A stretch of DNA of 64,000 nt from Acinetobacter bouvetii DSM 14964 = CIP 107468 (GCF_000368865.1 NZ_KB849728.1:62001-126000); one strand, 5' to 3'; counted from the first letter of the stretch, positions 7,208 to 15,818 are shown. Translations and numbers: made by a program. Notes: generated by a model from the letters alone, not told the origin.

Positions 7208-8296
7208 TTAGCCTTTCTCTTGTTCGGCACGTTTTTTTAAATAAATGCGTGTTGCAACTGCGGGTGAGTCACTGGCGACAGAAATTTCAAAATGATGCTC
7301 ATCCTGATCATCTAAAATCGCTTCCAATGCGCCTAAACCCTCAACATCCTCTTGAAAGGCTGCAAATAATTGCTCATGCATAAAACGTTCAATGTGTTCA
7401 TCATTTAAGGCAAAATCGCGGCCGTGAACAATAAAATAATGCATGGTATTGTTGGTTTCCGGGGTCAAAATATGCGCGGTATGAATTTTATAATTTTCAC
7501 GCGTTTCTTCATCCAGTGCCGAATCATAAAATTTCACACTGACCTGATGTAAGCCTGGAGACAAAAATTCTGAGGTTGCAATGCGCGCAGCGGTATCTTT
7601 TCCCGCCAAGCCTGTTGTTTGCCCCCAAACTGGCGATAAAGTCGTGGGTACAACTTCACGAATGAGTTTGTAATGCCCATCCTTTAATTCGGTCTTATAC
7701 GGCGCGCTGGCATAGTCTGGCGTGCCAATTGTGGCAGCATGCAAAAAGGTTAAATGGGTTAAATCCATCAGGTTTTCATGCATGCTGACATAATTTCCTG
7801 GATGGAAAAAATAGCCCGATGTACATGCCCAATTTGGGTTCTCCAACCAAGGCAAATGCGGAATCTTCGACTCATCCGCAAGACTTTGATCCCCCAGCCA
7901 AATCCAAACCAATGGCCCAGTTTCTGCCAGTTTATAGGTTTTAATGCCAATCCCATGCGGGCATTTGCTTTGTGACGGAATTTCAACCAGGTCACCCGTG
8001 CAGCTATATTTAAAGCCATGATAGCCGCAGATAATATTGTCACCGTCTAAATGGCTTTTAGACAGCGGGAATGACCGGTGTGCGCAGCGGTCTTCCAGCG
8101 CAATTGGCGCCCCGTCCAAAGTACGGTACATCACCACACGCTTATTTAAAATTTTCCGCGCTAAGAGTTCACGGCCGACCTCATCTTTAAACGCAGCCAC
8201 ATACCATTCATTTAAAATTAATGGCGTATCTTTATTGGCCATTTTATCGCTGGCTTTACGGCAAGCTTCAATAATATTCACTACTGGAATCGTCAT
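7208..8296 (-). CDS. Rieske non-heme iron oxygenase, VanA-like terminal oxygenase
   Basis: A 362-residue aromatic ring-hydroxylating or O-demethylating oxygenase. An N-terminal Rieske [2Fe-2S] domain has C-A-H-R (about residue 72) and C-G-Y-H (about residue 91). The catalytic domain has the mononuclear iron motif in ENLMDLTHLTFLH (Asp and two His). The family (vanillate O-demethylase and relatives) uses electrons from a partner reductase to hydroxylate or demethylate aromatic acids in the cytoplasm. The reductase gene lies directly upstream with a 41-bp gap. The ATG at 8296 has a GGGA site. The substrate cannot be fixed from sequence; vanillate-type methoxybenzoates are one possibility. Confidence 0.85.
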   Translation of the reverse strand: MTIPVVNIIEACRKASDKMANKDTPLILNEWYVAAFKDEVGRELLARKILNKRVVMYRTLDGAPIALEDRCAHRSFPLSKSHLDGDNIICGYHGFKYSCTGDLVEIPSQSKCPHGIGIKTYKLAETGPLVWIWLGDQSLADESKIPHLPWLENPNWACTSGYFFHPGNYVSMHENLMDLTHLTFLHAATIGTPDYASAPYKTELKDGHYKLIREVVPTTLSPVWGQTTGLAGKDTAARIATSEFLSPGLHQVSVKFYDSALDEETRENYKIHTAHILTPETNNTMHYFIVHGRDFALNDEHIERFMHEQLFAAFQEDVEGLGALEAILDDQDEHHFEISVASDSPAVATRIYLKKRAEQEKG

Positions 8297-8337
8297 GTTA
8301 TTTCCCTATTTTTTTGATTTGAATATTTATTTCACAG

Positions 8338-9312
8338 TCAAAGATCAAGCTCAATCATTGCGCTTTTGGCGCGAGACACACAAATCAGCATCGATGTATT
8401 TGCAGCTTTTTCTTCATCACTTAAAATCATGTCTAGATGATCCGGCGTTCCTGAACATACCGTGACTTCACAGGTGCGGCAGATCCCGGCACGGCATGAA
8501 AATGGCAAATCCATTCCGGCTTGCTCTAAGGCATCTAAGATTGACTGGTCCACCATCACCGGTATTTCTTGCCCGGAGCGTTTTAATTTGACCCGAAATC
8601 CTCCGCTATCGGTTGCTGCCGGTACTGAGGCTGGCGCACTGAACCATTCAAAATGCACATGCTGCGCAGGGAGATGGCCGGCAGCATCCTTCACGCTTTG
8701 CATTAAAGCCTCAGGGCCGCAGCAATAGAGATGTTCTTCTGGAGACAATGAAGCAACCACCTTGCTGATATCGAGCTGACACCCTTCATGCTCATCATTG
8801 AAATGAAAATGAATATTGCTCTCCGATAACTGCTGCAGTTCTTCATAAAACCCAGCGCGCTGTTTATTGCGCACGCTGTAAAATAACCGCCATTTTTTCC
8901 CTTGCGCTATGCATCTGCGGAGCATAGACAAAATCGGCGTAATGCCTATGCCGCCGGCAATAAAGCAATATTCAGGCGCATCGACTAAACTAAAATTGTT
9001 TCGCGGCGGACTCACTTTCAGCAAATCCCCCATACGCAAAGCCTGATGAATATTTTGTGAACCGCCGCGCCCATTTGGCGCAAGTCCAACAGCAATCACA
9101 TAACGATGCGTTTCACTGGGACAATTCAGCAATGAATAATGCCGGATACAGCCGTTTTGCAAATACACTTCCAAATGTGAACCTGCGGTAAAAGGGCTTA
9201 ATGGCTTTTTTTCCGGATGCTGCAGTTCCAGCACCACAATATCTTTAGCTTCTGACTTGAAGTCAGTAATGCGCAGTTCGAATGCTGAACGTTCCATAGC
9301 GAAGGCTTCCAT
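8338..9312 (-). CDS. Phthalate-dioxygenase-reductase type oxidoreductase (VanB-like)
   Basis: A 324-residue electron-transfer partner of the Rieske oxygenase. The order is a flavin-binding domain (RHYSLLNCPSE, about residues 56-66), an NAD-binding domain (FIAGGIGITPILSMLRR; CCGPEALM), and a C-terminal plant-type [2Fe-2S] ferredoxin with CRAGICRTCEVTVC and a final cysteine in MLICVSRA. This FMN-NAD-[2Fe-2S] order is the class IA reductase layout found with vanillate demethylase and phthalate dioxygenase. It takes electrons from NADH to the oxygenase. A second ATG at 9297 with a GGAAG site is an alternative start. Confidence 0.88.
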   Translation of the reverse strand: MEAFAMERSAFELRITDFKSEAKDIVVLELQHPEKKPLSPFTAGSHLEVYLQNGCIRHYSLLNCPSETHRYVIAVGLAPNGRGGSQNIHQALRMGDLLKVSPPRNNFSLVDAPEYCFIAGGIGITPILSMLRRCIAQGKKWRLFYSVRNKQRAGFYEELQQLSESNIHFHFNDEHEGCQLDISKVVASLSPEEHLYCCGPEALMQSVKDAAGHLPAQHVHFEWFSAPASVPAATDSGGFRVKLKRSGQEIPVMVDQSILDALEQAGMDLPFSCRAGICRTCEVTVCSGTPDHLDMILSDEEKAANTSMLICVSRAKSAMIELDL

Positions 9313-9414
9313 TCCATATATTCCCTATATGTTCTGAAATATATACAACATCCTTACGCGGCCTTGTCCCCCAAAAAGAGGACGTCCATGGCCTGAAAGA
9401 CTCGCTCAATATAT

Positions 9415-10164
9415 TTAAGCGTGCATAAACATTGCAAACAGCTGGTTTTTGAAATGAATCCCCAATTTATCAAAGGCGCGGTTGCGGTAGGTTTTGACCG
9501 TCGACTCTTTCAGCCCCATCGTAACCGCAATGCCGGCATAGCTCATTCCCTTTAAAACCAAAGCGCAGACTTCAATTTCTTGCGGTGCCAGCAAAGGCTG
9601 TCTTTTCAATAGCTGGACTTTAAAATCAGGTTGGGCTTGTAATGCTAAATGACCATGCATCAGCTTAGACAATGCAGGAATCATCTGTTCAAAATTGGCA
9701 ATTTCATGATCCGAATAAAAGCCCTGCTCTTTATGGCGGTATAAATTAAATAAAATCGGATGATTATTTTCATCTCGATAAAAACCGCACAAGCGCTGAA
9801 TTAAATTGTTTTGTTCGTAAATTTCACGCCGATAGGGTGAAAAAACAATATCATCCGCACACACCTGCCCAGTCAGTATTTGATGCTGCTGAAGCTCTTG
9901 ATTCACTAAATTTTGATATAAATCATCATAAGCATGAAAGCGCTGTACATACGACTGGCCGCAGCGCAAAGGGACGCTGTGATGATCATTATATGTGCCG
10001 CATAACAATAGGGCTGGAGACTGATCTTCCACCCTCAAAATAGAAAAGTGCTTCGCTTGCACCCACTCTGCAAGGCAGGCCAATAAAGACGAATCAAATT
10101 GCGGATGTCCCATCAGCGCAACCAGATCAAGAAAGTTCGTCAAATTTCTACGTTCATTCATCAT
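9415..10164 (-). CDS. LuxR-type (GerE HTH) transcriptional regulator
   Basis: A 249-residue protein with a C-terminal LuxR/GerE helix-turn-helix: LLAPQEIEVCALVLKGMSYAG...ESTVKTYRNRAFDKLGI. The N-terminal 180 residues are a sensor-like region I cannot assign; no phosphoacceptor receiver domain is seen, so control is likely by ligand. The start at 10164 has AGGA about 6 nt upstream, whereas an ATG 66 bp earlier lacks this. It heads the same-strand series of reductase, Rieske oxygenase, porin and transporter and is probably their regulator. An AATATATTAA element lies 27-36 bp upstream of its start. Confidence 0.8.
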   Translation of the reverse strand: MMNERRNLTNFLDLVALMGHPQFDSSLLACLAEWVQAKHFSILRVEDQSPALLLCGTYNDHHSVPLRCGQSYVQRFHAYDDLYQNLVNQELQQHQILTGQVCADDIVFSPYRREIYEQNNLIQRLCGFYRDENNHPILFNLYRHKEQGFYSDHEIANFEQMIPALSKLMHGHLALQAQPDFKVQLLKRQPLLAPQEIEVCALVLKGMSYAGIAVTMGLKESTVKTYRNRAFDKLGIHFKNQLFAMFMHA

Positions 10165-10190
10165 GCAAATCCTTTGAGATGAGTTTAATG

Positions 10191-10200
10191 AATATATTAA
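10191..10200. promoter_or_regulatory. AATATATTAA element upstream of LuxR-type regulator
   Basis: The third occurrence in this cluster of the TTAATATATTAA core, here with one half-site degraded (TGAATATATTAAG). Its position just upstream of the regulator gene would suit autoregulation. Confidence 0.35.
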
Positions 10201-10405
10201 GTTTCCGCACAAGATGAAACCGCTTTTCATAGCAAAATATTGTTACAGCGCTCAAGCCATGGCTGATGTGTTCTAGCCGACTCGGGTTATATCGACCTTA
10301 GTGGCATGAAAAGCGCGCTTAAAATTTTTTAAAAACCAAAAAATTAAATAAATATCAAATTCTTAAAAATGAAATCTGATAGCGTGCCAGCAATCCCTTA
10401 TCTTT

Positions 10406-10422
10406 GGTAGGTCTTTGGTAGG
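10406..10422. promoter_or_regulatory. Tandem GGTAGG repeat upstream of alcohol dehydrogenase
   Basis: An 11-bp unit TCTTTGGTAGG is repeated exactly twice (10401-10411 and 10412-10422), giving GGTAGG-N5-GGTAGG about 90 bp upstream of the alcohol dehydrogenase start. Read on the other strand this is CCTACC-N5-CCTACC, matching CCAACC-N5-CCAACC upstream of the aldehyde dehydrogenase gene. An 11-bp period puts both half-sites on one face of the helix. It is a candidate activator site. Confidence 0.5.
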
Positions 10423-10512
10423 TGTAATTTTCAGAACCGCTATTCAATACTCATTTTACGGTGAGCATCACCCATAACAATGACGACAATGAATGGTAGA
10501 AGGAATCGCACC

Positions 10513-11724
10513 ATGGCTTTTAAAAATATTGCAGATCAAACGAACGGTTTTTACATCCCTTGCGTATCGCTCTTTGGCCCAGGCTGCGCCAAAGAAATCG
10601 GCGGCAAAGCGCAAAATCTGGGCGCGAAGAAAGCGCTGATTGTGACAGATGCCGGTTTATTTAAATTTGGTGTTGCAGACACCATTGCGGGCTATTTAAA
10701 AGAAGCCGGCGTAGACAGCCACATCTTCCCCGGCGCAGAGCCGAACCCGACCGACATCAATGTCCACAACGGCGTTGCTGCTTATAACGAACAAGGCTGT
10801 GATTTTATTGTATCTCTGGGCGGCGGCTCTTCCCATGACTGCGCTAAAGGCATTGGCTTAGTCACAGCTGGCGGCGGCCACATCCGTGACTATGAAGGCA
10901 TTGATAAAAGCACGGTGCCGATGACCCCGCTGATTGCCATTAACACCACAGCAGGCACAGCTTCAGAAATGACCCGCTTCTGCATCATTACCAATACTGA
11001 CACGCATGTCAAAATGGCGATTGTCGACTGGCGCTGCACCCCGCTGATTGCGATTGACGACCCGAAACTGATGGTTGCCAAACCGGCCGCATTAACAGCA
11101 GCTACAGGTATGGATGCATTAACCCATGCTGTTGAAGCATACGTCTCAACTGCGGCAACGCCAATTACCGATGCCTGCGCAGAAAAAGCGATTTCAATGA
11201 TCAGCGAATGGCTCAGCCCGGCAGTGGCCAATGGCGAAAACCTCGAAGCGCGCGATGCCATGAGCTATGCGCAATATTTAGCGGGCATGGCCTTCAACAA
11301 TGCATCTTTGGGTTATGTGCATGCCATGGCCCATCAGCTCGGCGGTTTCTACAACCTGCCGCATGGGGTCTGCAATGCAGTATTATTGCCGCACGTCTGT
11401 GAATTCAATCTGATTGCCTGTCCTGACCGCTATGCGCGCATTGCTGAACTGATGGGGGTGAACACTGACGGTTTAACTGTGACAGAAGCCGCATATGCCG
11501 CCATTGACGCGATTCGCGAATTATCCGCATCGATTGGCATTCCATCCAGCCTTTCAGAACTGGGGGTGAAAGAGCAGGATTTGGCCGTTATGTCTGAAAA
11601 TGCGCAAAAAGATGCCTGCATGCTGACCAACCCGCGTAAAGCGACGCATGCTCAAGTAGTCGACATCTTCAAAGCTGCGCTCAAATCAAATGCATCCGTG
11701 CTGGATTTTAAAGCGGCCGTCTAA
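10513..11724 (+). CDS. Iron-containing (class III) alcohol dehydrogenase
   Basis: A 403-residue NAD-dependent alcohol dehydrogenase of the Fe-ADH family. The N-terminal half carries the nucleotide-binding GGGSSHDCAKG. The metal site is built from DALTHAVEAY and HAMAHQLGGFYNLPHG. It interconverts a primary alcohol and its aldehyde in the cytoplasm. The ATG at 10513 is preferred for its AGAAGGA site; the upstream in-frame ATGs at 10480 and 10489 add arginine-rich, non-conserved residues. A matching aldehyde dehydrogenase lies 2.6 kb downstream. The two probably act in sequence on ethanol or a similar alcohol. Confidence 0.88.
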   Translation: MAFKNIADQTNGFYIPCVSLFGPGCAKEIGGKAQNLGAKKALIVTDAGLFKFGVADTIAGYLKEAGVDSHIFPGAEPNPTDINVHNGVAAYNEQGCDFIVSLGGGSSHDCAKGIGLVTAGGGHIRDYEGIDKSTVPMTPLIAINTTAGTASEMTRFCIITNTDTHVKMAIVDWRCTPLIAIDDPKLMVAKPAALTAATGMDALTHAVEAYVSTAATPITDACAEKAISMISEWLSPAVANGENLEARDAMSYAQYLAGMAFNNASLGYVHAMAHQLGGFYNLPHGVCNAVLLPHVCEFNLIACPDRYARIAELMGVNTDGLTVTEAAYAAIDAIRELSASIGIPSSLSELGVKEQDLAVMSENAQKDACMLTNPRKATHAQVVDIFKAALKSNASVLDFKAAV

Positions 11725-11750
11725 TCCCTGCTGCGCCTTTTGTTTGCTTT

Positions 11751-11842
11751 GACAATTTAAGTGGAATGAAACAGATGTCCATACTGTTTCATTCGGGGCT
11801 GCCTCATCCTGTCTGGCCCGTGCACTTAAATTGTCTTTTTTT
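11751..11842 (+). terminator. Branched hairpin structure with T-run after alcohol dehydrogenase gene
   Basis: A perfect 13-bp outer stem (11751-11763 with 11823-11835) encloses a perfect 11-bp hairpin GAATGAAACAG / CTGTTTCATTC (11764-11774 with 11784-11794). A short GGGC/GCCC stem also lies inside, and seven T residues follow the outer arm. The predicted fold is a three-way junction ending like an intrinsic terminator. It lies 26 bp after the alcohol dehydrogenase stop. It is much more elaborate than a normal terminator and could be the 3' end of a small RNA or a regulated terminator. Confidence 0.6.
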
Positions 11843-11850
11843 GTTTGCGG

Positions 11851-11879
11851 TTGACAAAATTTTGGACTTCATCAAGGAT
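11851..11879 (+). promoter_or_regulatory. Possible promoter of the alpha/beta hydrolase gene
   Basis: TTGACA (11851-11856) is a consensus -35, followed after 17 bp by AAGGAT, a weak -10. It lies directly behind the T-run of the branched terminator and 36 bp before the hydrolase ATG. Confidence 0.35.
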
Positions 11880-11914
11880 AAGAAGCTTCATGACAATAAC
11901 AACCAGAGCAAATT

Positions 11915-12883
11915 ATGTCAGCAACTCAGCCCCCTGTCGCATACCAGCCGGATATCCTCGGCGCAGGCTATGAACAAGCCGCGCTGCACTTCCCCGATGA
12001 TTATGAAGGCAAAGTCATTGCCACCCTAATTCGCAAAAAAGCCCCGCAAAGCACACCAAAAGCCGTACTGTATATTCATGGCTTTATTGACTATTTTTTT
12101 CAAACGGAAATGGCGGAACAGTTCAATCAGCACGGTTTTGACTTTTACGCGCTGGATTTAAGAAAATACGGCCGCTCCATTTTGCCGCATCAAAAATATT
12201 ACAACGTGCGTGATATTGCGGAATATGATGCTGAAATTACCCAAGCTTTAGAGATTATTGGCGCTGAAGGCCACGATTCGGTATTGCTGTGCGGCCACTC
12301 AACCGGCGGCCTGACCACTACACTGTATGCGGCGCATCATCCCAATCATCCGCTGATTAAAGCGCTATGGGTCAACAGCCCTTTTTACGATTTCAACATG
12401 AATCCGGTTAAGCGCAAATTAGGGCTGCCGAACCTGAGCCGGATCGGCAAGATCTTTCCCGACCTGCAGTTCCCCAGCGAACTGAATAAATGGTATACCG
12501 CCAGCCTGCATAAAGATTTAAAGGGCGAATGGGACTTCAGCCTGGACTGGAAAAAAACAGCGTATCCAAAGGTGCGCTTAAGCTTTGTCAGGGCGATTTT
12601 TGAAGCGCAAAAAGAGATTCACCGAGGCGTTAAAATTGATGTGCCGGTGCTGGTGATGCACTCGAATCAAACTAAAAATCCGCGCAAATGGGGCAAAGAC
12701 GCCCAGACCAGCGATGTGATTTTAGGGGTTAAGGATATTCAAAAATATGCCAAAAAAATTCAGGGAGATGTCACGGTGCAAAGCATACCAAATGGCCTGC
12801 ATGATTTAGTGCTGTCCCAGAAGTCTGTCCGCGACAGCGTTTATCAGCAGCTGTTTCAATGGCTGGCCGATAAAGGCCTGTAG
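11915..12883 (+). CDS. Alpha/beta hydrolase (serine hydrolase, monoglyceride-lipase-like)
   Basis: A 322-residue alpha/beta hydrolase. The nucleophile elbow GHSTGG places the serine near residue 128, with an early oxyanion strand VLYIHGFIDYF. VLVMHSNQTKNP probably precedes the acid residue, and HDLVLS near the C-terminus supplies the likely catalytic histidine. It resembles the S33/lysophospholipase-like group, and no signal peptide is seen, so it is probably cytoplasmic. Its position between an alcohol and an aldehyde dehydrogenase suggests it may release an alcohol from an ester. It converges on the GAF regulator gene with 8 bp between stops. Confidence 0.8.
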   Translation: MSATQPPVAYQPDILGAGYEQAALHFPDDYEGKVIATLIRKKAPQSTPKAVLYIHGFIDYFFQTEMAEQFNQHGFDFYALDLRKYGRSILPHQKYYNVRDIAEYDAEITQALEIIGAEGHDSVLLCGHSTGGLTTTLYAAHHPNHPLIKALWVNSPFYDFNMNPVKRKLGLPNLSRIGKIFPDLQFPSELNKWYTASLHKDLKGEWDFSLDWKKTAYPKVRLSFVRAIFEAQKEIHRGVKIDVPVLVMHSNQTKNPRKWGKDAQTSDVILGVKDIQKYAKKIQGDVTVQSIPNGLHDLVLSQKSVRDSVYQQLFQWLADKGL

Positions 12884-12891
12884 CGTGTCCA

Positions 12892-14079
12892 TCAGCTGCT
12901 GCCGTAGAGCTTCTGCTTCAGCAGCGTTTGATGAATCGGATGCTGCTTGGGCATCAGCTCAATCAGCCGCTCCACCGCATCAATGGCTTCAGGAAACCGC
13001 GCCACATGGCGCAGCAGCACATCGGTTTCATTGGCCTTAAAAATCGCATCGCTGAGGCGCGACTCTAAACAGTCCCGCCAAGCGCATAAAAATGGACTTT
13101 CCGTTTTCGCCAGGAAAACGCCTGAACACAATTTCAGCGCAGATTCGGTATAGCCGGCGTCCAGCGCCTGCTCCGCCAGCAGGAAGTCCGCTTCAACGTT
13201 GGCTAAAATCCGATAAGGCCGGGATCCCAGCATGCCACCCAATACATCGCGCAGCTGCGACATTTCCGCTTTTAAGGTGCCGATGCTGACCTTGCGCTCG
13301 CCATAGAGCGCCTGATGCAAAGTATCTAAGGTCATGCCCTGCGGGCACAGCGCCAAAATCGTTAAAATTTCAATCTGCCGCGGAGTCATGACCAGCACTT
13401 TGCCGTTAAACAGTACTTGCGAGGCCGAAAATGCCCGAATATACAGCTGCTGCTTATATTGCTCCTGCAGCGCCGACTGAATAATCGAAGCGCAGCGCTC
13501 AGCAGCCAGCAAACCTAAGCTATTGTGATTTTTCCATGTCGTGGATAAATCAATCACCCCCAGAATCTGCTTGGAATAAGGGTCAATAATCGGCGCGGCA
13601 TAGCACACCCAGTCATGAATGGACGCCATATAGTGTTCATTGGAAAAGACGCAGCTGGATTGCTGGGTTTTTAAAGACAATGCCAGCGCATTGGTGCCGA
13701 CCAGTTCTTCTTTCCATTGCCCGCCCTCCATAAAATGCACGCTTTCAGCTGCGCTCTGCATTTGCTGGCTGGAGGCTGTCCATATAATGGTGCTGCCGAC
13801 ATCCCCAACCGCCACCACCATCGAAGACTGCTGTGCAATATGCTTTAAATCTTCAGCGCAGTGTGTCAAAGCCTGCTGCAGCGCATTCGGCGCCTGCTTG
13901 GCCACAGGCAGCATAGGCGCCGCCGAACGGCCTTGAGGAATTTCGGCGGTTCTGGAGCGCTGCCAGGAACTGTGTATGCTTTGCCCCAGCAGTTCAGCAT
14001 GCATGGGCGATAGGCTGCTGCTTTGCCTAAATTTCTCTATTTGCTTCCTTTTTTCTACTAAATTCTGCATCACTGTCAT
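12892..14079 (-). CDS. GAF-domain transcriptional regulator with OmpR-like winged helix
   Basis: A 395-residue regulator. The N-terminal part resembles the sensory region of AcoR-like activators: a SWQRS motif near residue 35, then a GAF-like domain (about 85-210) with the typical GTNALALSL and DPYSKQILGVIDLST patterns. Unlike AcoR it has no AAA+ sigma-54 domain. Instead it continues into a winged-helix segment (MTPRQIEILTILALCPQGMT, about residues 235-300) and a helical C-terminus resembling the activator domain of SARP-type regulators. It is transcribed divergently from the aldehyde dehydrogenase, so it probably controls alcohol/aldehyde oxidation. An ATG three codons in is an alternative start. 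Confidence 0.75.
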   Translation of the reverse strand: MTVMQNLVEKRKQIEKFRQSSSLSPMHAELLGQSIHSSWQRSRTAEIPQGRSAAPMLPVAKQAPNALQQALTHCAEDLKHIAQQSSMVVAVGDVGSTIIWTASSQQMQSAAESVHFMEGGQWKEELVGTNALALSLKTQQSSCVFSNEHYMASIHDWVCYAAPIIDPYSKQILGVIDLSTTWKNHNSLGLLAAERCASIIQSALQEQYKQQLYIRAFSASQVLFNGKVLVMTPRQIEILTILALCPQGMTLDTLHQALYGERKVSIGTLKAEMSQLRDVLGGMLGSRPYRILANVEADFLLAEQALDAGYTESALKLCSGVFLAKTESPFLCAWRDCLESRLSDAIFKANETDVLLRHVARFPEAIDAVERLIELMPKQHPIHQTLLKQKLYGSS

Positions 14080-14169
14080 CCTTTAGCTTCTCAAGCTATG
14101 ACTGATCATCTTTCCCTGTAATTGCTATCCTTGTAACCATTTGTCTAAAGGTTGTAAACCGTCATTCAA

Positions 14170-14186
14170 CCAACCTTTTTCCAACC
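14170..14186. promoter_or_regulatory. CCAACC-N5-CCAACC tandem motif in divergent promoter region
   Basis: CCAACC (14170-14175), five T and CCAACC (14181-14186) lie between the divergent regulator and aldehyde dehydrogenase genes, about 100 bp before the latter. Spacing and core match the tandem element before the alcohol dehydrogenase gene (10406-10422). A related inverted AAGGTTG copy lies about 20 bp to the left. It is a candidate binding site for the GAF regulator. Confidence 0.5.
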
Positions 14187-14286
14187 TTATATTAGGTATG
14201 CTAGTTAAATAATGTACAAAAGTACCTTATACCAAAGCCGTAAGCTTTGAGATAAAGCACACCATAATAAGCAAAGGAATTTTCAT

Positions 14287-15798
14287 ATGCGTTACGTCGA
14301 TCCCAATCAACCCGGTTCAAAAATTCAATTTAAATCACAATATGAAAACTTTATTGGCGGCAAATGGGTGCCGCCTGTAAATGGAGAATACTTCGGCAAC
14401 ATCTCCCCTGTCGATGGCAAAGTATTCACTCAAATTCCGCGCTCCTCTGCCGCTGACATCGAATTGGCGCTGGATGCCGCCCATGCAGCCAAAGCATCGT
14501 GGAACAGCGCCTCTCCCACCACACGCTCGAATCTGCTGCTGAAAATTGCAGACCGCCTGGAGCAAAACCTAGAACTGCTGGCTGTGGCGGAAACTTGGGA
14601 CAATGGCAAGCCTGTCCGTGAAACTTTAGCGGCGGACATTCCTCTAGCGATTGACCACTTCCGCTATTTTGCAGGCTGCATCCGCGCGCAGGAAGGCGGC
14701 ATTTCAGAAATTGATGAAGACACCATTGCCTATCATTTTCATGAGCCGTTGGGCGTGGTCGGGCAAATTATTCCGTGGAACTTCCCTATTTTAATGGCGA
14801 CGTGGAAATTGGCGCCGGCATTGGCCGCAGGCAACTGCATTGTTTTAAAGCCTGCTGAACAAACCCCAGTCAGCATTCTGGTTCTGGCTGAACTGATTCA
14901 GGATTTATTGCCGGCGGGTGTACTGAATATTGTCAATGGCTACGGTGTCGAAGTGGGCCGCCCGCTGGCGACCAATCCGCGTATTGCGAAAATTGCCTTT
15001 ACCGGCTCTACAGCTGTTGGCCAGCAGATTATGCAATATGCCACCGAAAATATTATTCCAGTAACGCTGGAACTCGGCGGCAAATCACCGAATATCTTCT
15101 TTGAAGACATTATGGATCAGGATGATGATTTCCTGGATAAAGCGCTGGAAGGCTTTGCCATGTTCGCCCTGAACCAAGGTGAAATCTGCACCTGCCCATC
15201 ACGCGCACTGGTGCATGAAAGCATTGCAGACAAATTCCTTGAAAAAGCCATTGAACGCGTTAAACGCATCAAGACAGGCCATCCGCTGGATACTGAGACC
15301 ATGATTGGCGCGCAGGCATCTCAAGAGCAGCAGGAGAAAATCTTAGGCTGTATCGCAACAGGCCGCGGGGAAGGCGCTCAAGTTCTCACGGGCGGCGGCG
15401 AACGCAAAGAAGTAGGCGAAGGCTTCTACATCGAGCCGACTATTTTCAAAGGCGACAACAGCATGAAGATTTTCCAGGAAGAAATCTTTGGCCCCGTATT
15501 GTCGGTCACCACTTTCAAAGATTTTGATGAAGCCATCAAAATCGCCAATGACACCATTTACGGTCTCGGCGCTGGGGTTTGGTCACGCTCTGCGCATACC
15601 TCTTACCGCGCCGGCCGCGCAATTCAAGCGGGCCGCGTATGGACCAACTGCTACCACATCTACCCTGCGCACGCAGCCTTTGGCGGCTATAAAAAATCAG
15701 GCATTGGCCGTGAAAACCACAAAATGATGCTTGATCATTATCAGCAAACCAAAAACCTGCTGGTAAGCTACTCTACCAAAGCAATGGGCTTCTTCTAA
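14287..15798 (+). CDS. NAD-dependent aldehyde dehydrogenase (AcoD/ExaC type)
   Basis: A 503-residue aldehyde dehydrogenase. Conserved features are [10 protein letters not shown] (NAD site), [18 protein letters not shown] with the general-base glutamate (about residue 265), and [11 protein letters not shown] with the catalytic cysteine near residue 302. It oxidises acetaldehyde or a similar aldehyde to the acid. Size and motifs fit the AcoD/ExaC group, which in other bacteria handles acetaldehyde from ethanol or acetoin. A GGA-type ribosome site precedes the ATG. It sits opposite its likely regulator and near the iron alcohol dehydrogenase, forming a two-step alcohol oxidation route. Confidence 0.9.
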   Translation: MRYVDPNQPGSKIQFKSQYENFIGGKWVPPVNGEYFGNISPVDGKVFTQIPRSSAADIELALDAAHAAKASWNSASPTTRSNLLLKIADRLEQNLELLAVAETWDNGKPVRETLAADIPLAIDHFRYFAGCIRAQEGGISEIDEDTIAYHFHEPLGVVGQIIPWNFPILMATWKLAPALAAGNCIVLKPAEQTPVSILVLAELIQDLLPAGVLNIVNGYGVEVGRPLATNPRIAKIAFTGSTAVGQQIMQYATENIIPVTLELGGKSPNIFFEDIMDQDDDFLDKALEGFAMFALNQGEICTCPSRALVHESIADKFLEKAIERVKRIKTGHPLDTETMIGAQASQEQQEKILGCIATGRGEGAQVLTGGGERKEVGEGFYIEPTIFKGDNSMKIFQEEIFGPVLSVTTFKDFDEAIKIANDTIYGLGAGVWSRSAHTSYRAGRAIQAGRVWTNCYHIYPAHAAFGGYKKSGIGRENHKMMLDHYQQTKNLLVSYSTKAMGFF

Positions 15799-15818
15799 GC
15801 TGTTCATTGATCCATCTC

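Noticed and set aside
7208-9312. Naming the oxygenase and reductase vanA and vanB
   Set aside because: Family membership is clear but the regulator type and transporter family differ from the known van locus, and sequence alone does not fix the substrate.
11766-12029. An 87-codon plus-strand ORF starting in the branched hairpin
   Set aside because: It runs through the terminator structure and the start of the hydrolase gene in another frame, without a ribosome site.
14080-14286. A sigma-54 promoter before the aldehyde dehydrogenase, suggested by the AcoR-like sensor
   Set aside because: No GG-N10-GC type -24/-12 element is apparent, and the regulator lacks the sigma-54 interaction domain.
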